Below are positions 27,601 to 41,530 of a stretch of DNA of 64,000 nucleotides, piece by piece. Numbering within the stretch: position 1 is the stretch's first letter; each line of letters begins with the position of its first letter. The translations under genes were made by a program, and so were the position numbers. The stretch is from Otis tarda (lineage: Eukaryota; Chordata; Aves; Otidiformes; Otididae), in contig CM048555.1 of assembly GCA_026413225.1 (NCBI GenBank), positions 78,437,785-78,501,784 on the forward strand. The letters run 5' to 3'. The notes below the pieces were generated by a model, which ran no database searches, was not told where the DNA came from, and saw only the letters and a list, made by a program, of their open reading frames with translations.

Positions 27601-28202
27601 GAATCCTTATTTCTCCTTGTAGATACAATTTTTTTTGGGGGCTTTTGTTCTATTCTTAGAAAAAACCTAAGTGCATAAAAGATGAAGACCTTTACTGAAA
27701 CGATAACTGGTGCGTTTACAAAGCCTCTCTGTGCTCCCTCTGAAGTCAGCAGGAGTTTTACCATTATTTCCATTGAATGACTGGAACATTCACTTTGCAT
27801 GGACACTCCAAATTTCCACTGAATAAAAGCTGTACTTTTGGAAGCATTGAACAGATGACTTGGATTAAGTGGATGAAATGGGAGCAGGGAAGGGAAGGAA
27901 CTCTTCCTTCTCCCCCTGAAGGTAGAGATGCAAGACTGGTGGATTCAAAAGCACAAGTAAATGCAAATCTGCCTGCAAATCGTTGCATGGGGTCCCCAGG
28001 TGGGATATGCTGGAATGGGCTCTGATGCCTGGAGCCCCTCTACCTTTTCATCCCAAGCTGTACCACAGCTCAGTTTCAGTGGCATAGGTAAAAATATATA
28101 CCCAGTCCAGAGGCATAAAGGAAATAAAGATCTGTGAATTCCAACAACAGGGAAAGAGACCACGGCCTCTTGTTTCTCGGGGTGACACTCGAATACCAAA
28201 AT

Positions 28203-28227
28203 AAAAAAAAAAAAAAAAAAAAAAAAA
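28203..28227. repeat. 25-A homopolymer
   Basis: Uninterrupted A run. No retrotransposon body is recognisable beside it. Confidence 0.95.
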
Positions 28228-31200
28228 GAGATAGGAGGCAAAATAACCTATGTGTGATTTAGATACAAAGGAACCTCACTTAGTCTTTTTTAAAAAATAA
28301 CTACCAATGCACATCTCCAGGATAGAGTATGAGCTGTGAAAAGCCTTCTCCTTCCAGCCCTAACTTGCTTTTTAAGATGCAGAAAGCATGGAGACTCAGA
28401 CTGTATTCAGCACAGTTAATCCCCTAGATTGAGATGACTGCACTTTTTTTCATAGTTCAGGTCCTGGCACCTCTGTGGTAAAAAAAAAAAATCACTTAAA
28501 ATGTTCATATTGTAATTCTGAGCTCATAGACACTGAGGTCTTTAATTGGATTTGGCCCTTTATCTTCTATATTCATAAGAGTGTAATTAATTTGACCATC
28601 TCTGCCTGGTCCACAGGGTAATTGAATGAATAGCTCTGCACATCCACATAAATGCCTCTAAAAAGAGTTATTGCGATGAATGTGCAATATGACAAGCTAA
28701 CTCTGCTATGTTGATAATGATGGCATGGAAACTGTTGAGGTAAGTGCCATTGGAGCCCATCTCACAGTTAACGGAAATGGAAGAAAGTATATGAATATGC
28801 AACACATAAAACCACTGTAAAATTTACACTCTGCTGAGCTTTTTCAAATAAAAAATATGAAGTTAATTCTATTTTTAAAATTTTCTTGATACACCTTCAT
28901 CTTCTGGCACAACTAAAATCCCCAAAATATTGCAAAAGAGGTTAAAAACAAGATAGTTCTTTTGGTAGATTGCCACAAAAACTTCTTGTAGGAAATGAAG
29001 TGTAAAAAAAATTAAAGAATGTTAAATGAAATCACAGCAGACTGAAAGCTGTGGTTCCAGTGCAAGACCTGAAATAACTCTGAAACAGATGCTAATTGGC
29101 ACCACTTTCATTCTGATGTTCATAAATGAAACTGAATGAGCCTCCCAAAGTGCCAAAAGAAGACTAGTTGCCCAAAGAACATTAAAATGTGCTTGGATTT
29201 GGTTTGTAAGCTCCAAAGTTATTTATATCCTACTAAGCTATTTAGATGCTTTTGAAAATTCATCCAACAAGACAAGTGTGTACATTTTCAAAAGAGTTGA
29301 ATTTCTGTGGAATTTAAATTTTTAAATTAATTTGGATATGCCTGTGTTATCACTTAGTGTTGGCTTTGGAGGTGAACTACTGATCTGAAGTTGTACTGAG
29401 TTATTCGCTGCAGGAGATTTTTTACTGGGGAATAGTTCATAGTTTGTACCGAGATAAAGATTGTTTGCTCAGTACAAATCATGCACTACGAAAAGTTATC
29501 CACAGACATCTGCAGCTGTTTAGAATACCCTTTAATGACAGATGCATACAGAAACTATTTAAAAGTGCCGACTGACCTCTACATTTGGTTTTCCTCTTTC
29601 CCTCCTAAATAACTCAATCTTTGATGTTCCAAATTAAATCTATTTTTTAATCTATAAGGATATCAACTATTTCAAATAGTATTATTCTAATAATTCACTA
29701 ATTTGGCTCAGCAGTGATTTCAATCGCAATTTCAGTAGTAATACAACATAGCATTCCACACTTCCTATTTATTACTTTTATGCAATACTCTATAATTTCA
29801 TTGGCATTATCTACAAAACTACGATTAGATAAACGTTTCCTATAAAAATCAGTGATTTCAATAAAACAGGAACATTTGTAGGGATTCTGCAGGTTCCACA
29901 TGTTCATGATGTACATCAACAAGATAGCAACTGCCTTCACAGTCTATTGTAACTAGAGACTACGTCTAATTCCCAGGCCAGTTCTGTTTCTAATAAACTA
30001 TATTTTAGCCAAGTTTTCTTTAGCATGGCAATTAGCATTAGGGGTGAGTCAATTCCATGATGATCAAACACCTAAATAAATTTTAAGAAATAAACTAAAG
30101 GCTGGCAGGAGAAGCTCTGCGGCTTGCCACACGGCATGATGCTTTTCTCTTCAAAACTACTAAGGAAATTACTCAGAAAAAGTTACTGTGAATAAAATGG
30201 GCTGCACTGTGTTAAGTAATTACTTCTAAAGTGTGAAATGGGTAGGAAGTATCTCATCTTAAAGTAGTGCCACGATGCATATTACCTCTCTAGTATAAAG
30301 CAAACAGTTGTGGGTTTGGGTTTTTTTTGGTTTTTCTTTTTTCTTTATCTTGCAGTAGCAAGCACAGGAATGAAAACTTTATTTTCTAATGATCTTTCAT
30401 GTGGGAGAGAAGTGTAAAGACTCAACCTGTGAAACTCTGCTGTGCTCCGCTATTTGTACCACACTAATGTCTCTGGAAGAATCTTCTAGATTTTCACAAG
30501 TTCTCAGGAAATGCCCAGCAAATTTTAAATATATTTGGTTAATGCTCCCCATTGAAGGCATGCACAATGGAGACATGATCTCCTATGTTAAAGACCAGCG
30601 TTAACAGATGCACCCCGGTTAGGATGTAATTTGTGGAACAATGAAGAACGCAGCTCGCCTTTAAGTATATCTTGCAAGTAGGTCATACCACACACCCATG
30701 TTGTTCCTCAGTCTTGAAAACCCATGGTAAGAGAAGGTAATTTTAACAGAAAAGCTATGATCACAGCAAGAGTTAGGAAAATACCCTTATGATGCTTCTG
30801 AGAGAACAGATGGATTCTTGCAATTAATTAATACTTAGACACATAACAACAGGCTATTTCAACAAGAAGAAAAAGTTATTCTTTCTCTTGTTCTGGTTTT
30901 TTTTTGTTGCTTTTGTTTTTGACAACCGTTATTAAAAGTTGCAGGGACTAAGAAGAAAGACAAAAACCTCATAAGAATCAAAAAAAGAGCTTTCCCTAAG
31001 ACAAAAGGTGACATAAATTGATAGTAATGAATTGTGTATATGAGTTTGCTAAAATACTGCTGTCCATTTAAAGGATAATTACACACACAGTTATGCAGTT
31101 CATGTGAAATTCAGTCCCAGATCAAAACCAAGAGGCAGAAGAGATTAAATAAGAGAATATTAGTCTGGGTTTAATGGCAAAATTTAGAGAAAATATTTTT

Positions 31201-31699
31201 TTTAATAAACCCTTTCAATTACAGGAAACACAGGGTTTTGTTTTGTTGGTTTTAGCATAAGTGATTCATTCCAAAAAGATCTGAATGGGTTATTTTCTCA
31301 GATTAAACATCATACGGATATAAAAATTATGCTTTGCGAGGGCACGACTTCTGAACACACACCGAGCCGCTTAGTGACCCGCTCAGGAGAAAGACCAAAA
31401 GTGTATCTACAAAGCGTAAACTCATTTTGGCCTCGGTCCTGAAACTATCTTTGAGGTTTGACCTTCAGAAGAACATGGCATAACACAGATGGGTTGACTA
31501 GGGTTGGCCACGGGAAAGCGTTTAACAAGTCAGTGTTGCAAAGCCCTCTGTAACGATGCAGAACAAGCCTCTAAATATATCAAGTGAGGTCTCCTCCGCT
31601 GAAATATCTACATGTTAATGGCTTATTCTTCGGGATCAGGAAGTGTTACCTCCAGGAGAGGAATGGATAGGATACAATAATTCAATGCAAAGCTTCAAA

Positions 31700-31795
31700 A
31701 TTCTATTTTATAATTAATTTTTAAATAATTTATCATTTAATTAATTTAATAACTTTATAATTTATTTTTAAAAATAATTTTATAAATTTCCATAC
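31700..31795. repeat. AT-rich low-complexity block
   Basis: Nearly pure A+T with repeated AATTTAATTAATTTAATAA-like and TTTATAATTTATTTTTAAAA-like pieces. Confidence 0.8.
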
Positions 31796-33336
31796 TTTCA
31801 AATGCAATAATTGTAAGGTGGGGTTAGTCTGTACTTGGAGGTAAACAATGGCCAACGCCAAGTCATTTTGGAAGCTTCCCTATAACATGGGAAAATCAGG
31901 CAAAGGCAACAATACCACAGCAGGACAGTTGTTCTGGCCACTGTGTTACACTCTCTGATGGTTGCAGCCTGTGGATGCATAAGCCAAGGAGCAGACAGCC
32001 CTAAACCCATGACCACATCAGGTGAAGTACTTACAAACATTTCTGGTGAGCCTGTTTTACTGATATCACGTGCTCACACAAAATAAAAGGAACTGTGTTT
32101 ACAAGATTCATATTTCGTAGGCTTCTCTTTAGACAGAGAGCCACTTTTTTTTTTGTTTTAATACTTTAAATGCACAACTATGTGCACACATTTACAGATA
32201 TTTTTATACTCAAGGATGAAAATTCATTTTGTAGATAACTTCCTAAACCAAGATAAGAATGTCCATCCATCACCTAATACAGCTAAACAGTAGAAGCCTT
32301 GGGTAAGAGTAATTTTTTTTTTTTTAATGAGGCTAGTTCATTTTGACTGATGAATTCTAGAGCAGTTTATTACAACATATAGCATCTCCTAGTAAAATTC
32401 TCTACTTCTAATATAATTCTGCTCTCCAAAAGCACATATTTTTGACACCAGAAACAAATTGCAACAGCATGCAGAAGAACGACCTGTTGTCTTAGAAAGC
32501 TATTTCCCATATTCCACATAAATTCAAATTTTATCATGGCAAAAAGAAAGTTGGATGACAAATATTTATTAATTTCTACGTGCATATGTAATATTTTATC
32601 CACTATATTTTACCTTTATACAATAAAAATAAAATTCAAAATAATCTTGATTTCTTGACTGACATATTTACTGTTTTCAATGCTAAAAAGGGTATTGCCC
32701 AATATTATGCATTATGTTAAATACTTTATTTCAGCTACCACTTCTTTTTTTAATGCCAAAATTTGTTCAAATTGCAGAACCACACACTCGAGAACAAAAT
32801 ACTAATATTACAGCTACCTGCTCAGTTAGAATTTCCCCTGATTTTATTCACACATGTTATTGTACAGTCCTCAATTACATGATCAGATCTTAATTTTTCC
32901 ACAGGAGCTCTGCTAATGCGCACAGGATAGATGAGCCTCATTTGTTCTCAGTTGTTTATGTAGCTAAAATATGTTGTTTGCAAAATTAATGTAGATTAAT
33001 GTAGTAGTCTAAAAATGTTGCTGGATATTTCAACAGTTTCTTATAAAACCAAACCAACTATTTATCTGCGAGAAAACATAATATTTAAGATTGTAGGCAC
33101 AGAAGAGCAGAACAACTTTTCCTCTTGAAAAATCAGAGAGGATGTTTCTATAGGTAAAATGGTATTGTTCACGTTGGCATTAATATGGGATTTAAAAAGT
33201 AATGTGAAGTGTCATGGTGATGTTCAGTTATCATGTCTGCTCAGACCTGTTTGCACATTAGAACAAAAGGATGGTCCGCAGGAGTGATGGGGAGAGAGTG
33301 TGGCTGTAGTGATGCTGGACTGAACAGTATCAGGAA

Positions 33337-33392
33337 AGTATTTAAAACTCATGAAATTATAAAATTAATTCAGTATTTAAAAGTCATGAAAT
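33337..33392. repeat. Short direct repeat, 21 bp at 35-bp period
   Basis: AGTATTTAAAACTCATGAAAT (shown with one mismatch to its partner) lies at 33337-33357 and 33372-33392 in AT-rich sequence. Confidence 0.6.
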
Positions 33393-33975
33393 ATTTTACT
33401 ATTAAGTAAATATCTGCAGAGAAATGCTGTAGCACAGCAAAAAAAAAATTGATGTGGAAAAATATTTTCTTCTGAATACAGACTATCACAAAACGTTTTG
33501 GTTTGATATCCTCATGATTGTGACTTAAATTGAATTATATTCACTTAACTGGCTTTGCTATAATTTCTGATATTTTTTTCTTACAAGAAAAGAGAAACAT
33601 TATTATAATTGGTTCTTTTTGTAAACCTTGAATCTAGCATGTTAAATGTGACTCTGATTCTTCCCTTCAGAAATGAATCCTAATAACCCAACTGTATTTC
33701 TATCGGCCTAGTACATAGTAGGTTCATGAACATAGACCAATTTTCAGTTTCTTGGACTAAAAGTCATGATCATATCTAATCTCCTGTGCCTGACAATAAG
33801 TTTATGATGGTGAGTGGAAAAGCTCGCTGACTTCAGAGGTCACTGAATGAGATTACAAAATATTTTATACAGCATACCTATTAGTAGAACAAATAGATAA
33901 ATATACAGTAGTAAGAATAACAGACAAATGACATGCTGAAATCCATACAGGATCTCACAGTAAATTAAGGTTGTT

Positions 33976-33988
33976 CCCCCCCCCCCCC
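33976..33988. repeat. 13-C homopolymer
   Basis: C run about 45 bp before the old CR1 fragment at 34034; a likely site of length variation and sequencing error. Confidence 0.95.
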
Positions 33989-34033
33989 GCCAAGTATTTT
34001 AGAAATATTAAAACTCAAAGTTCAAATTTCAAA

Positions 34034-34180
34034 GTTGGACACCCCATCCCTGGAAGTTTTCAAGGTCAGGTTGGAGCTTTGAGTGACCTAATGTAGTGAA
34101 ATATATCCCCAACCATGGTGGAGGGGCTGGACCAGATGATCTTCAGAGGCTCCTTTTTCCCCCAAGCTATTCTATGTTTG
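34034..34180 (+). mobile_element. Old, diverged CR1 3'-end fragment
   Basis: It matches the CR1 pattern loosely: CACCCCATCCCTGGAAG, TTTTCAAGGTCAGGTTGGAG, GGGGCTGGACCAGATGATCT, then a decayed tail ATTCTATGTTTGTA. Substitutions against the other copies in the window are many, pointing to an older insertion or another CR1 subfamily. Confidence 0.8.
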
Positions 34181-35755
34181 TACAATTCAGCAGGACTTTT
34201 GTATATATTTTTATTTAATATTTTTTTTCATAGTCAGAATCACTGACATTAATCAAATTCTGCTCTTTCCATGACCTTAATGAAAATTAATTACCCAGTC
34301 CAATGAACAAAATTTATACTTCTGAAAATGTCTTAAGTTTCTTGTCTGCATTCTCCCATACTATATGGAGTATTTGTGTAGTAGCTGTGACATCCCACAG
34401 TTGTGAGATTCCCACAGTGGGAAATGATGAACAACAGCGGTAGGATCAGCTGGGTAATTCAGTGAATTGGAAGGAGAATTTGGCTACCAGTAAATAAGAG
34501 ACTTATCTCCACCTAAACTGTAAATAATATGAACAGCTACTTGTGATTTCCTGTGTAGATACACATCATAAAAAATATTAACTTTGAAAGTAATGCACTG
34601 TATTTAATTGAATACTGTAAAATCAGTATTTAGATACAATAATCTTTGTAAAAGCATGCACTGAAAATGAACAGACCTGTTTACTGCTTCATAAATAGAA
34701 GGTGTAATACTCTGTTTTGTAAATATGATCTGCAAATATTTATTTTAAAAAGCCAATAACCTAAACATTCTTCTACCCAAGTCTGTTTTAAAAAATGTCA
34801 ATTACCATAGCATCAGAAAGCAATCATACAGCTAAATGACACTTCAACCAGCTTGCTCTGATAAATGTTCTATGATGGCAATACAGTATCTATTAAATGT
34901 TTTACATTTGATCCAGTAGTAGGTCTTGTGTTGAACTACCAAACCAGGAGAAGTGGAATAAACTTCTCTACTGACTCCTAGAACACATAATATAAATAAA
35001 GTAGGAAAATGTTAACAAATTTTGGTATTTAATATCTTTCCATAATTCTTTTCTGAGCACCCTTGTGGAGTGACTCCGCTCTTTATATCCCTTGCAGATA
35101 GCATTCGCATACTGTGCGGAACATAATAAAGAAGTGATCCGCAGACATTAAAGTGTCAGTCTGAAGAGTTTAAAATCATAATACGAACTATGAAAATAAA
35201 ATAATGCTGCTGAAGGTACACAAGCTTACAAAAAAATAATACTTCTTTTGTGTTATGTTTATTTGTCTTCTAGCTTTATGTTTTAAAGAATGGCATTTCT
35301 ATGCATGCCCATTGGTTAGAAGTTTCCTTTATTAAAACAAAAATAGGAACACTTTGCATGAAACAAAGATATGAGAATTTAGAGAAAAATTAAATATTTG
35401 GAGGTACAGAAACAGAAGAGTTAGCTACAGTAACTACAAAACATAAATAATATTTGCAATCTTAATTATCCTCCTACTCTCTCATGTCTTCAAACCTCTT
35501 CCACGTTCTAGGGCAGTAACCACCTACTCCCTCTAAATCACTTCAGTGAAGCCTGCAAATGCTATCTAACATTTATCTTCTGTTACACAAACATATGCAA
35601 ATGCTTATCCATAAGTATAAGCACATAGACACACCTCCAGAATAAAACTCAAATCCCTTCATCAGGGTCAGTGTCTGTAGACTCGTAGCTTCCATCCCAA
35701 AGAGTCTAATTGAGATGTGCACTACAGTGAGTGGGAAAGGGCAGGGTGAAGGCAG

Positions 35756-35800
<45 letters not shown>

Positions 35801-38800
35801 AATAATGTAATAGAGGCTGGTTACACACATGATAGTTCGACGGTTTAGTCATTTGTCTCTTCAGTTCCTAGATTCTTACATCTCCTCTTCTTTTTCTTGG
35901 CCACATCAGAAGTATGATTCAAGGTTTGTTCTTGTTAATGGCACTTCTGTTGCTTATTGTTTAATTTATTTCCACAGAAACAATCTCAAATTGATTGCCT
36001 AGCTAGCATTATGAATAATTTGCCCTACAACAGAATAAAAATTATCTTCATGGTCCTTATCATAATTCCATTTCCTCCTTTCCATACATCCACCAAATAA
36101 GCTGGGTTTTGTCTGCTAGACAATATTTTGCAGAAGACCTAAGTGTGCTGAAGAATTTGCTTCAATGACACAACAATGTGGTTTTGTTCTCTGAGTTGAG
36201 ATGCTACCATGGTTCAGTGTGCTTTCTTATGCCTCCTTGCTCATCCAAGTAATTCTCTTTCACCCATGAAATAGTTTCTGGATTTGCGACCTGCCAACAC
36301 CTAAAGACTTCATGAGGCTTCGATGGAGACACCTCCTGGTTTGTTAAACCACTCTGCTGAAAATGCAGTCCCTCAAAATATCTCAGTTAAAACCCCTCCT
36401 CTGCCTTGTTGCTTCCATTTCTTTACTCCAGTGGTGCCCCAAATTTTTGGACCAACTGACTATTCAACCTTCAGTCTCTCCTGCCACAGAACAAAGAATT
36501 ATTTTGAATGGCAGGCTTGAATGTTGTTCAATGACTAGTATGACTGCCCTCATAGATACACGAGGGGAAAGGGAAGGAGGCCAAAAAATGTATGGAAACA
36601 TTCACAAGTCTAGGAAAATATTATTTTAAAAATTTGAAATTCTATATATTCTTTTCCAGCTATTTAGTACAGCGATTAATATTACAGCTGTTTGTATTTG
36701 TGCAAATATAAAAAATAATTGAAACACAAAATGTAGCAAACTAAACAAAATAAAAGCATCAGTCATCTCTGAAATCTTTATCACACTTGAGAAAGATCAT
36801 AAAATTCAAGCGTATGGGACTTTCCTGGAAATTTCCCACACACTTTTTAAAGACATCTGTTCAAAGTAGAAAAGTAGGGTAAATTCCTGGAGGGGAAAAA
36901 ACGAAAAAAAAACCCAAATTTATCTCCCTTATTGCCCCTATAGATTACACGATTTAGAGCAATTTCTTTGGGGCATTGTATGACCTTTTCCGCTTCCATG
37001 AATTTCTCCTAGGCTCTGGGGCGCTCACAGAGAAGCCCTGAATCAGCTTTATGAAGCTTTTCCATGAGAACAGAAATGGACTTTCAGCTTGGCTTTCTGT
37101 GTCTACAGACACGGACCCATATTTAACTCGCTTGTCCCACTTAAATCAAGCGCTTGTTGTAAAGGGACATCCTCCACCACCCACAAGAACCTGATGCTCA
37201 CTGCACTGTGAATAAATTTCCTTTCTATGCTGATATAGGGATAGCATATTGCACTGATCAAAACCACATTAAACACTGCCAGATTTACAAACACAGGCAA
37301 GGATTTAATTTAAATGTCATTTTAAATTTCCGCTATTAGACTTCCTCACTATTACTACTCTCTTCCTCCCCCCTTATTCCAAAGCTACTGAGTATGTTTA
37401 TGTTCACAGATTTTAATTTTAATTGCGTACTCGACCATCCCAAATTATTAGGCGACATAACAAGGTAGCAGCGAATTGGCATTATAGCGTTTTCTCCATA
37501 TGCTAAGGAAGGTCAAACTGTATCACCCATATGCTATATTCCTCTCTGCTGTTTTTAAACCCAATGAGTATGGTCTCTGCATCTCTACAACAGACTGCAG
37601 AATTGCTTCAGCAGATCTTGAGGTACCAGCACCAGTTCATAAATCAGTCGTATTGGACATATTTTTCTCCTAAGATTACAAACTTTAGATCATTAGACAT
37701 ATATATTCGTATAAATTTTGTCTCCAAAATTAAACTGTTTCTACCAATCCCATTAAATTCCTGCAACTTTCTCACAATATCAGTACCTGTAAGTATATGT
37801 TTTTTTTTCCTGCCTTTGTCCAATATTGTATTTTTCCATATCAATAACTTTCTGCTTTAAATCCTTCTGAATCAATTCTGCCTCTATTTTCTCTCTTCTC
37901 TCATTACTCACAATCTTGACCTCACAAATTGGCAGCCTCTACCTTCTTGCCTTTAAAAGCCAGCTGCAAATTTGGACTCTCCATTTGTAAGCCATGCTTT
38001 AGCCCAGCTCCTCACAAAAAGGCTAGCTTTTTGTGGGGAGCCTTGGCTAGCTTAGGTTTAATTCTGGCCACATGAATGTCTGAGATTCACAGGAGAGGAG
38101 AAAGGGTTATGAGTGTTGTCAGGGGTGCCTGCCTTAAAATTGCCAATTTACAGGTGTTTTGTCCAGTTCTAGCTCTGAGATTCCATTCTGGGCAGAAACA
38201 AAAGCATCTCAGGTTGCCTAATTTGTGAACAAAAATACAGGACACAGAAAAGGGAGCTTAGAGAAAGTACTGAGTAACCCATAAGGAAGGAAGTTCATGC
38301 CCAAAATGCACACTCATCTGCCGGAAAAAGTGGTCCTTTTGGAGGTGGTGGTGGCAAAACTCCTCTCAGCCAAGCTTTTCCCATGTTTGTGACACAGGTA
38401 GGTGAAGCAAACAAAATACTGTGCAGAGATTTGCTTCTTTATCTGCAAGTTGTGACAGTGAGTGAGTACAAGACATGATGCATCTGAAAATACTCAGCTG
38501 CCATCCAGGAACTGGTCTACTTCCCTTTCCTAGACCAGTCAAGCAAGACATGGTGCAACACGAGACAGTCTGCATTACCTGTTTCAAGGGATATGCACAT
38601 GCTCCTGCAAATGCTTCTGCATAGCTGATGCTCAGGTGCAGAAAAAAATACCACCTCAAACCTGTGTGGCCATTGGCACATGGCCACCTCTCACTGCAAC
38701 CCCCCAAAATAAAGCAGTAGGATTGGCTCAGGCCCTATGGGAAGGAGTAGGAGCAAGATTAAATTAGAAGAAAATCACAGTTAGTAATAGAGATGATAGA

Positions 38801-39870
38801 TTTTACCACATTGGGGAAAAAAAAATCCCTTAAGCATTTAATAAGGGACATGAGATTTGAGGCTGCGCTGGGGAAAATTTCATATTATACAGAGCATTCA
38901 GAAATTGTGACATGATTCAGCAAAATACTTCTGTAGAGATTTTAAGCCTCTGATATCAAAAGGATTGAGCAGAATAGCTCAGAGTCCACCTGCTGCCAGC
39001 CCTTGGCAGACCCCATGGTGGAAATGTGTGCCTAGAAGACAGCATGACTTTTTTGGTCTACCAAAGGCTGACAAGATGGGGCATGTGAGTGCCTGCGTGT
39101 TGGAACGGTCAACGAACCAGCCCATATGGGACAATCGACCTCTTCTGAGAGGCAGGTTACAATGAAACAAAACCTAAGACAAAAGTAAAAGATCCAGAAA
39201 TTCAAAAGCATAGACCAGGTCTGGACAAGCTGTTATTTTTTTCTTTACAAGGCTCATTAAGGTCTTACGACCTCAGAGGCATGAAAACCAAATCGCTATG
39301 TGGCGATGAGCTGAGAACGATGCGTTTTATGCAACAAGCTACAGAAGAAAGAGGTTGGATGCCTGGGGTGCCAGTTTATGACTTCTGAAGCACAAAATCT
39401 CTGCTTCAGCACAAGATTCCTGTGTGGTGATTGTCATGTTACTTTAATCTCTGTCTACCTTCTCTATCGATTTATAAGCAGGAATATTTCACACAGATAG
39501 TTTGAAGATTAATGACATAAAGAAAAATACTGGCGGTGCAAAAATACTATCGTACTGGAAGCTACAGAAGTACTTAAGATAGCTAGAAGTGTCTAGTATC
39601 GGACAATTGTCAAATACATTGAAAGTAATAATATAATAGATTATTCCATATAAGCCAATGCTTTTAATATATTCCTGTGAGAATAATGCTACTGAAAAAT
39701 GTAACAGAAGCTTTATTTCAACTCAGTAAATTGAAGCTGTAAAAGAGAGTCTCCTCATCAAATATATTCTGCAAAAATGAGGGTCACCAACTGGGATGAC
39801 ATCAAGGTGTTACAGTCTAAGGCAGGCAAATGCACATGCAACTCGATGGATATAATATACTCCAGGACTT
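34181..39870. other. Intronic DNA without a recognised gene
   Basis: Contains the (ATT)n microsatellite. Moderately GC-richer stretches at about 38340-38710 and 38960-39160 have open frames up to 113 codons that I cannot match to any family. Confidence 0.55.
35756..35806. repeat. (ATT)n microsatellite
   Basis: About fourteen ATT units, ending with a switch to AAT. The polyasparagine reading frame seen across it is an artefact of the repeat. Confidence 0.95.
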
Positions 39871-40055
39871 GTGGAACACCGGCACAGGCTGCCCAGAGGT
39901 GCTGTGTGCCCCATCCCTGGAAACATTCAAGGCCAGGTTGGATGGAGCTCTGAGCAACCTGATCTGGTTGGAGATGTCCCTGCTCCTTGCAGGGGGGTTG
40001 GACGAGATGACCTTTGAAGGTCCCTTCCAACCCAAACCATTCTATGATTCTATGA
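39871..40055 (+). mobile_element. CR1 LINE 3'-end fragment
   Basis: Plus-strand CR1 from the GGAACACCGGCACAGGCTGCC segment through the 3' core to CATTCTATGATTCTATGA. It keeps the terminal ORF2 reading (APSLETFKARLDGALSNLIW). Antisense to CTNNA2. Confidence 0.93.
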
Positions 40056-40839
40056 CTTTACTGAAATAGTTAATGCCTTTGAGAGTCCTCAGGGGCACAG
40101 CTGTCCCGCTCCATGAACTTTTACACATAATGCTGGTAATCGGTGATTCAAATGTCACGTAGAGCTCATAGAGACAGGACATATGAATGCAGTATGCCTT
40201 CTCATAGAAACCTTACAGCTAGAAACGAGATGTGTTTATTTCCATAGTAAAACATTTACAATATTTTAAAAAATCTTATTCCATATTAAAATAAAACTTA
40301 AGAAAATACATAATTCTGCATAAAGCGATTTGTGCATTTAAAGTGAAAGCTTAGCATCATCCAGCTGTATGGGAAAGGCTGTTACACAATCAAAACGTCA
40401 AAAATGGGGTGGGAAGAAAATTCCATTTATTTTGAGTCCTTGCAGGTTTCCTTATTTAAATTACAGAGTTTATTCCTACTCTACAGACTTTCTGGACAGG
40501 CAGAGGAATGAAGTATGTCTTACGTTGCTTACGAATGCTACCAAAACACAGGACACTAAAGGCCCAGCTCAGCCCTAAAGGGTGAAGGAGAAAAACAGTT
40601 TTGTTTTTCCTGTGCCCTGCCTGTGAGCTTTAGATGGTAAAGAAGCAAAGTTAGGTAACTTCAGCTCAGGCAAAAAATTGAGAGGAGGAAAGGAAATCTT
40701 GATGTAGGGAAGTTCTTCTTGCGTCATCACTGTTAGATGCGGATACTTCATTACGCTACACTGTTTCATTAATATAATTATCCATGCCATATAATTAGTT
40801 TGCTACCTAAAAGCAATTATTTGACTCACTTAGAAATGA

Positions 40840-41530
40840 CACAGAAAGGTCTTTTTCTGGGTCCATCAATGTTTCATATTGTCATTAATGACCTAGGTGA
40901 TAGAACACGGGATACGCTTATTAAATTTGGAGGTGACACCAAGCTGAGAAGCACTGAAAATACTCTGGAGGGCAGAATAAAAATTCAAAATTATGCTGAC
41001 AAATTTCACTTATGTCCTCAAAAAGAAGAAAAAAAATAAAAAAGATGCTATCCAACAAGGTCATCTGCAAGATGTTCACTCAGTCAGGAATAACCAGCTA
41101 TAAAACACAGAATGAGTAGTAGCTATGTAGAAAATCTGCAGAAAATGTTCCCGGGGCTTTTGTGCATCGCAGACTGAAGATAAGTCATCAGTGTCACCCA
41201 ACTGCGGAAAAGGCAAGCGCCGTTCTCGGGCAGAGCAACCCAACTGCAGCCAGGGAGATGGTGTTCTCCAAACTAGCAAGGTCTCAGCTCGAATACCATG
41301 GGATTTTTTTTGGCACCATGGTGTTCAGAGAATGTGGACCACTTAGAATGGATCCAAAAAAGACCAAAAGCAGTTCCCAGAGATCAGGAAAAGATCAGCA
41401 ACAGTAAAAGCTTGAATGCACTGGGCTTGCTACAGTCTCAGAATTTGAAAAGTGAAGCACTGGAAGAGATTTCCTTGAGAAGTCTTCAGTTCTGGAGTTT
41501 ACAGGAGGAGCTGATGTGTCAGGAATGACA
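40840..41530 (+). pseudogene. Ancient CR1-like LINE ORF2 relic (reverse transcriptase to C-terminal region)
   Basis: Degenerate plus-strand reading: MFHIVINDLGDRTRDTLIKF, then GDTKL at about 40875-40960, resembles the CR1 reverse transcriptase block 'NDL..g.e.tL.KFADDTKL', with the catalytic FADD read here as FGGD. Further on, DHLEWIQKRPKAVP and LGLLQSQNLKSEALEEISL (about 41335-41475) resemble the LEK.QRRATKM / [15 protein letters not shown] block. Stops and frame changes break it repeatedly. No 3' core is evident. It could belong to an older CR1 or L3-like family. Confidence 0.6.

Larger units (their letters stand above)
24646..33975. other. Intronic DNA without a recognised gene
   Basis: No mobile element is recognised over this 9-kb stretch apart from homopolymers and the AT block, which is unusually clean for the window. 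It includes a conserved-looking segment at about 28500-28780. Confidence 0.55.

Noticed and set aside
35573-35830. Open frame with a polyasparagine run
   Set aside because: Direct translation of the (ATT)n microsatellite on the minus strand.
38366-38707. 113-codon minus-strand open frame
   Set aside because: Cysteine-rich by chance composition, no family match, no gene context.
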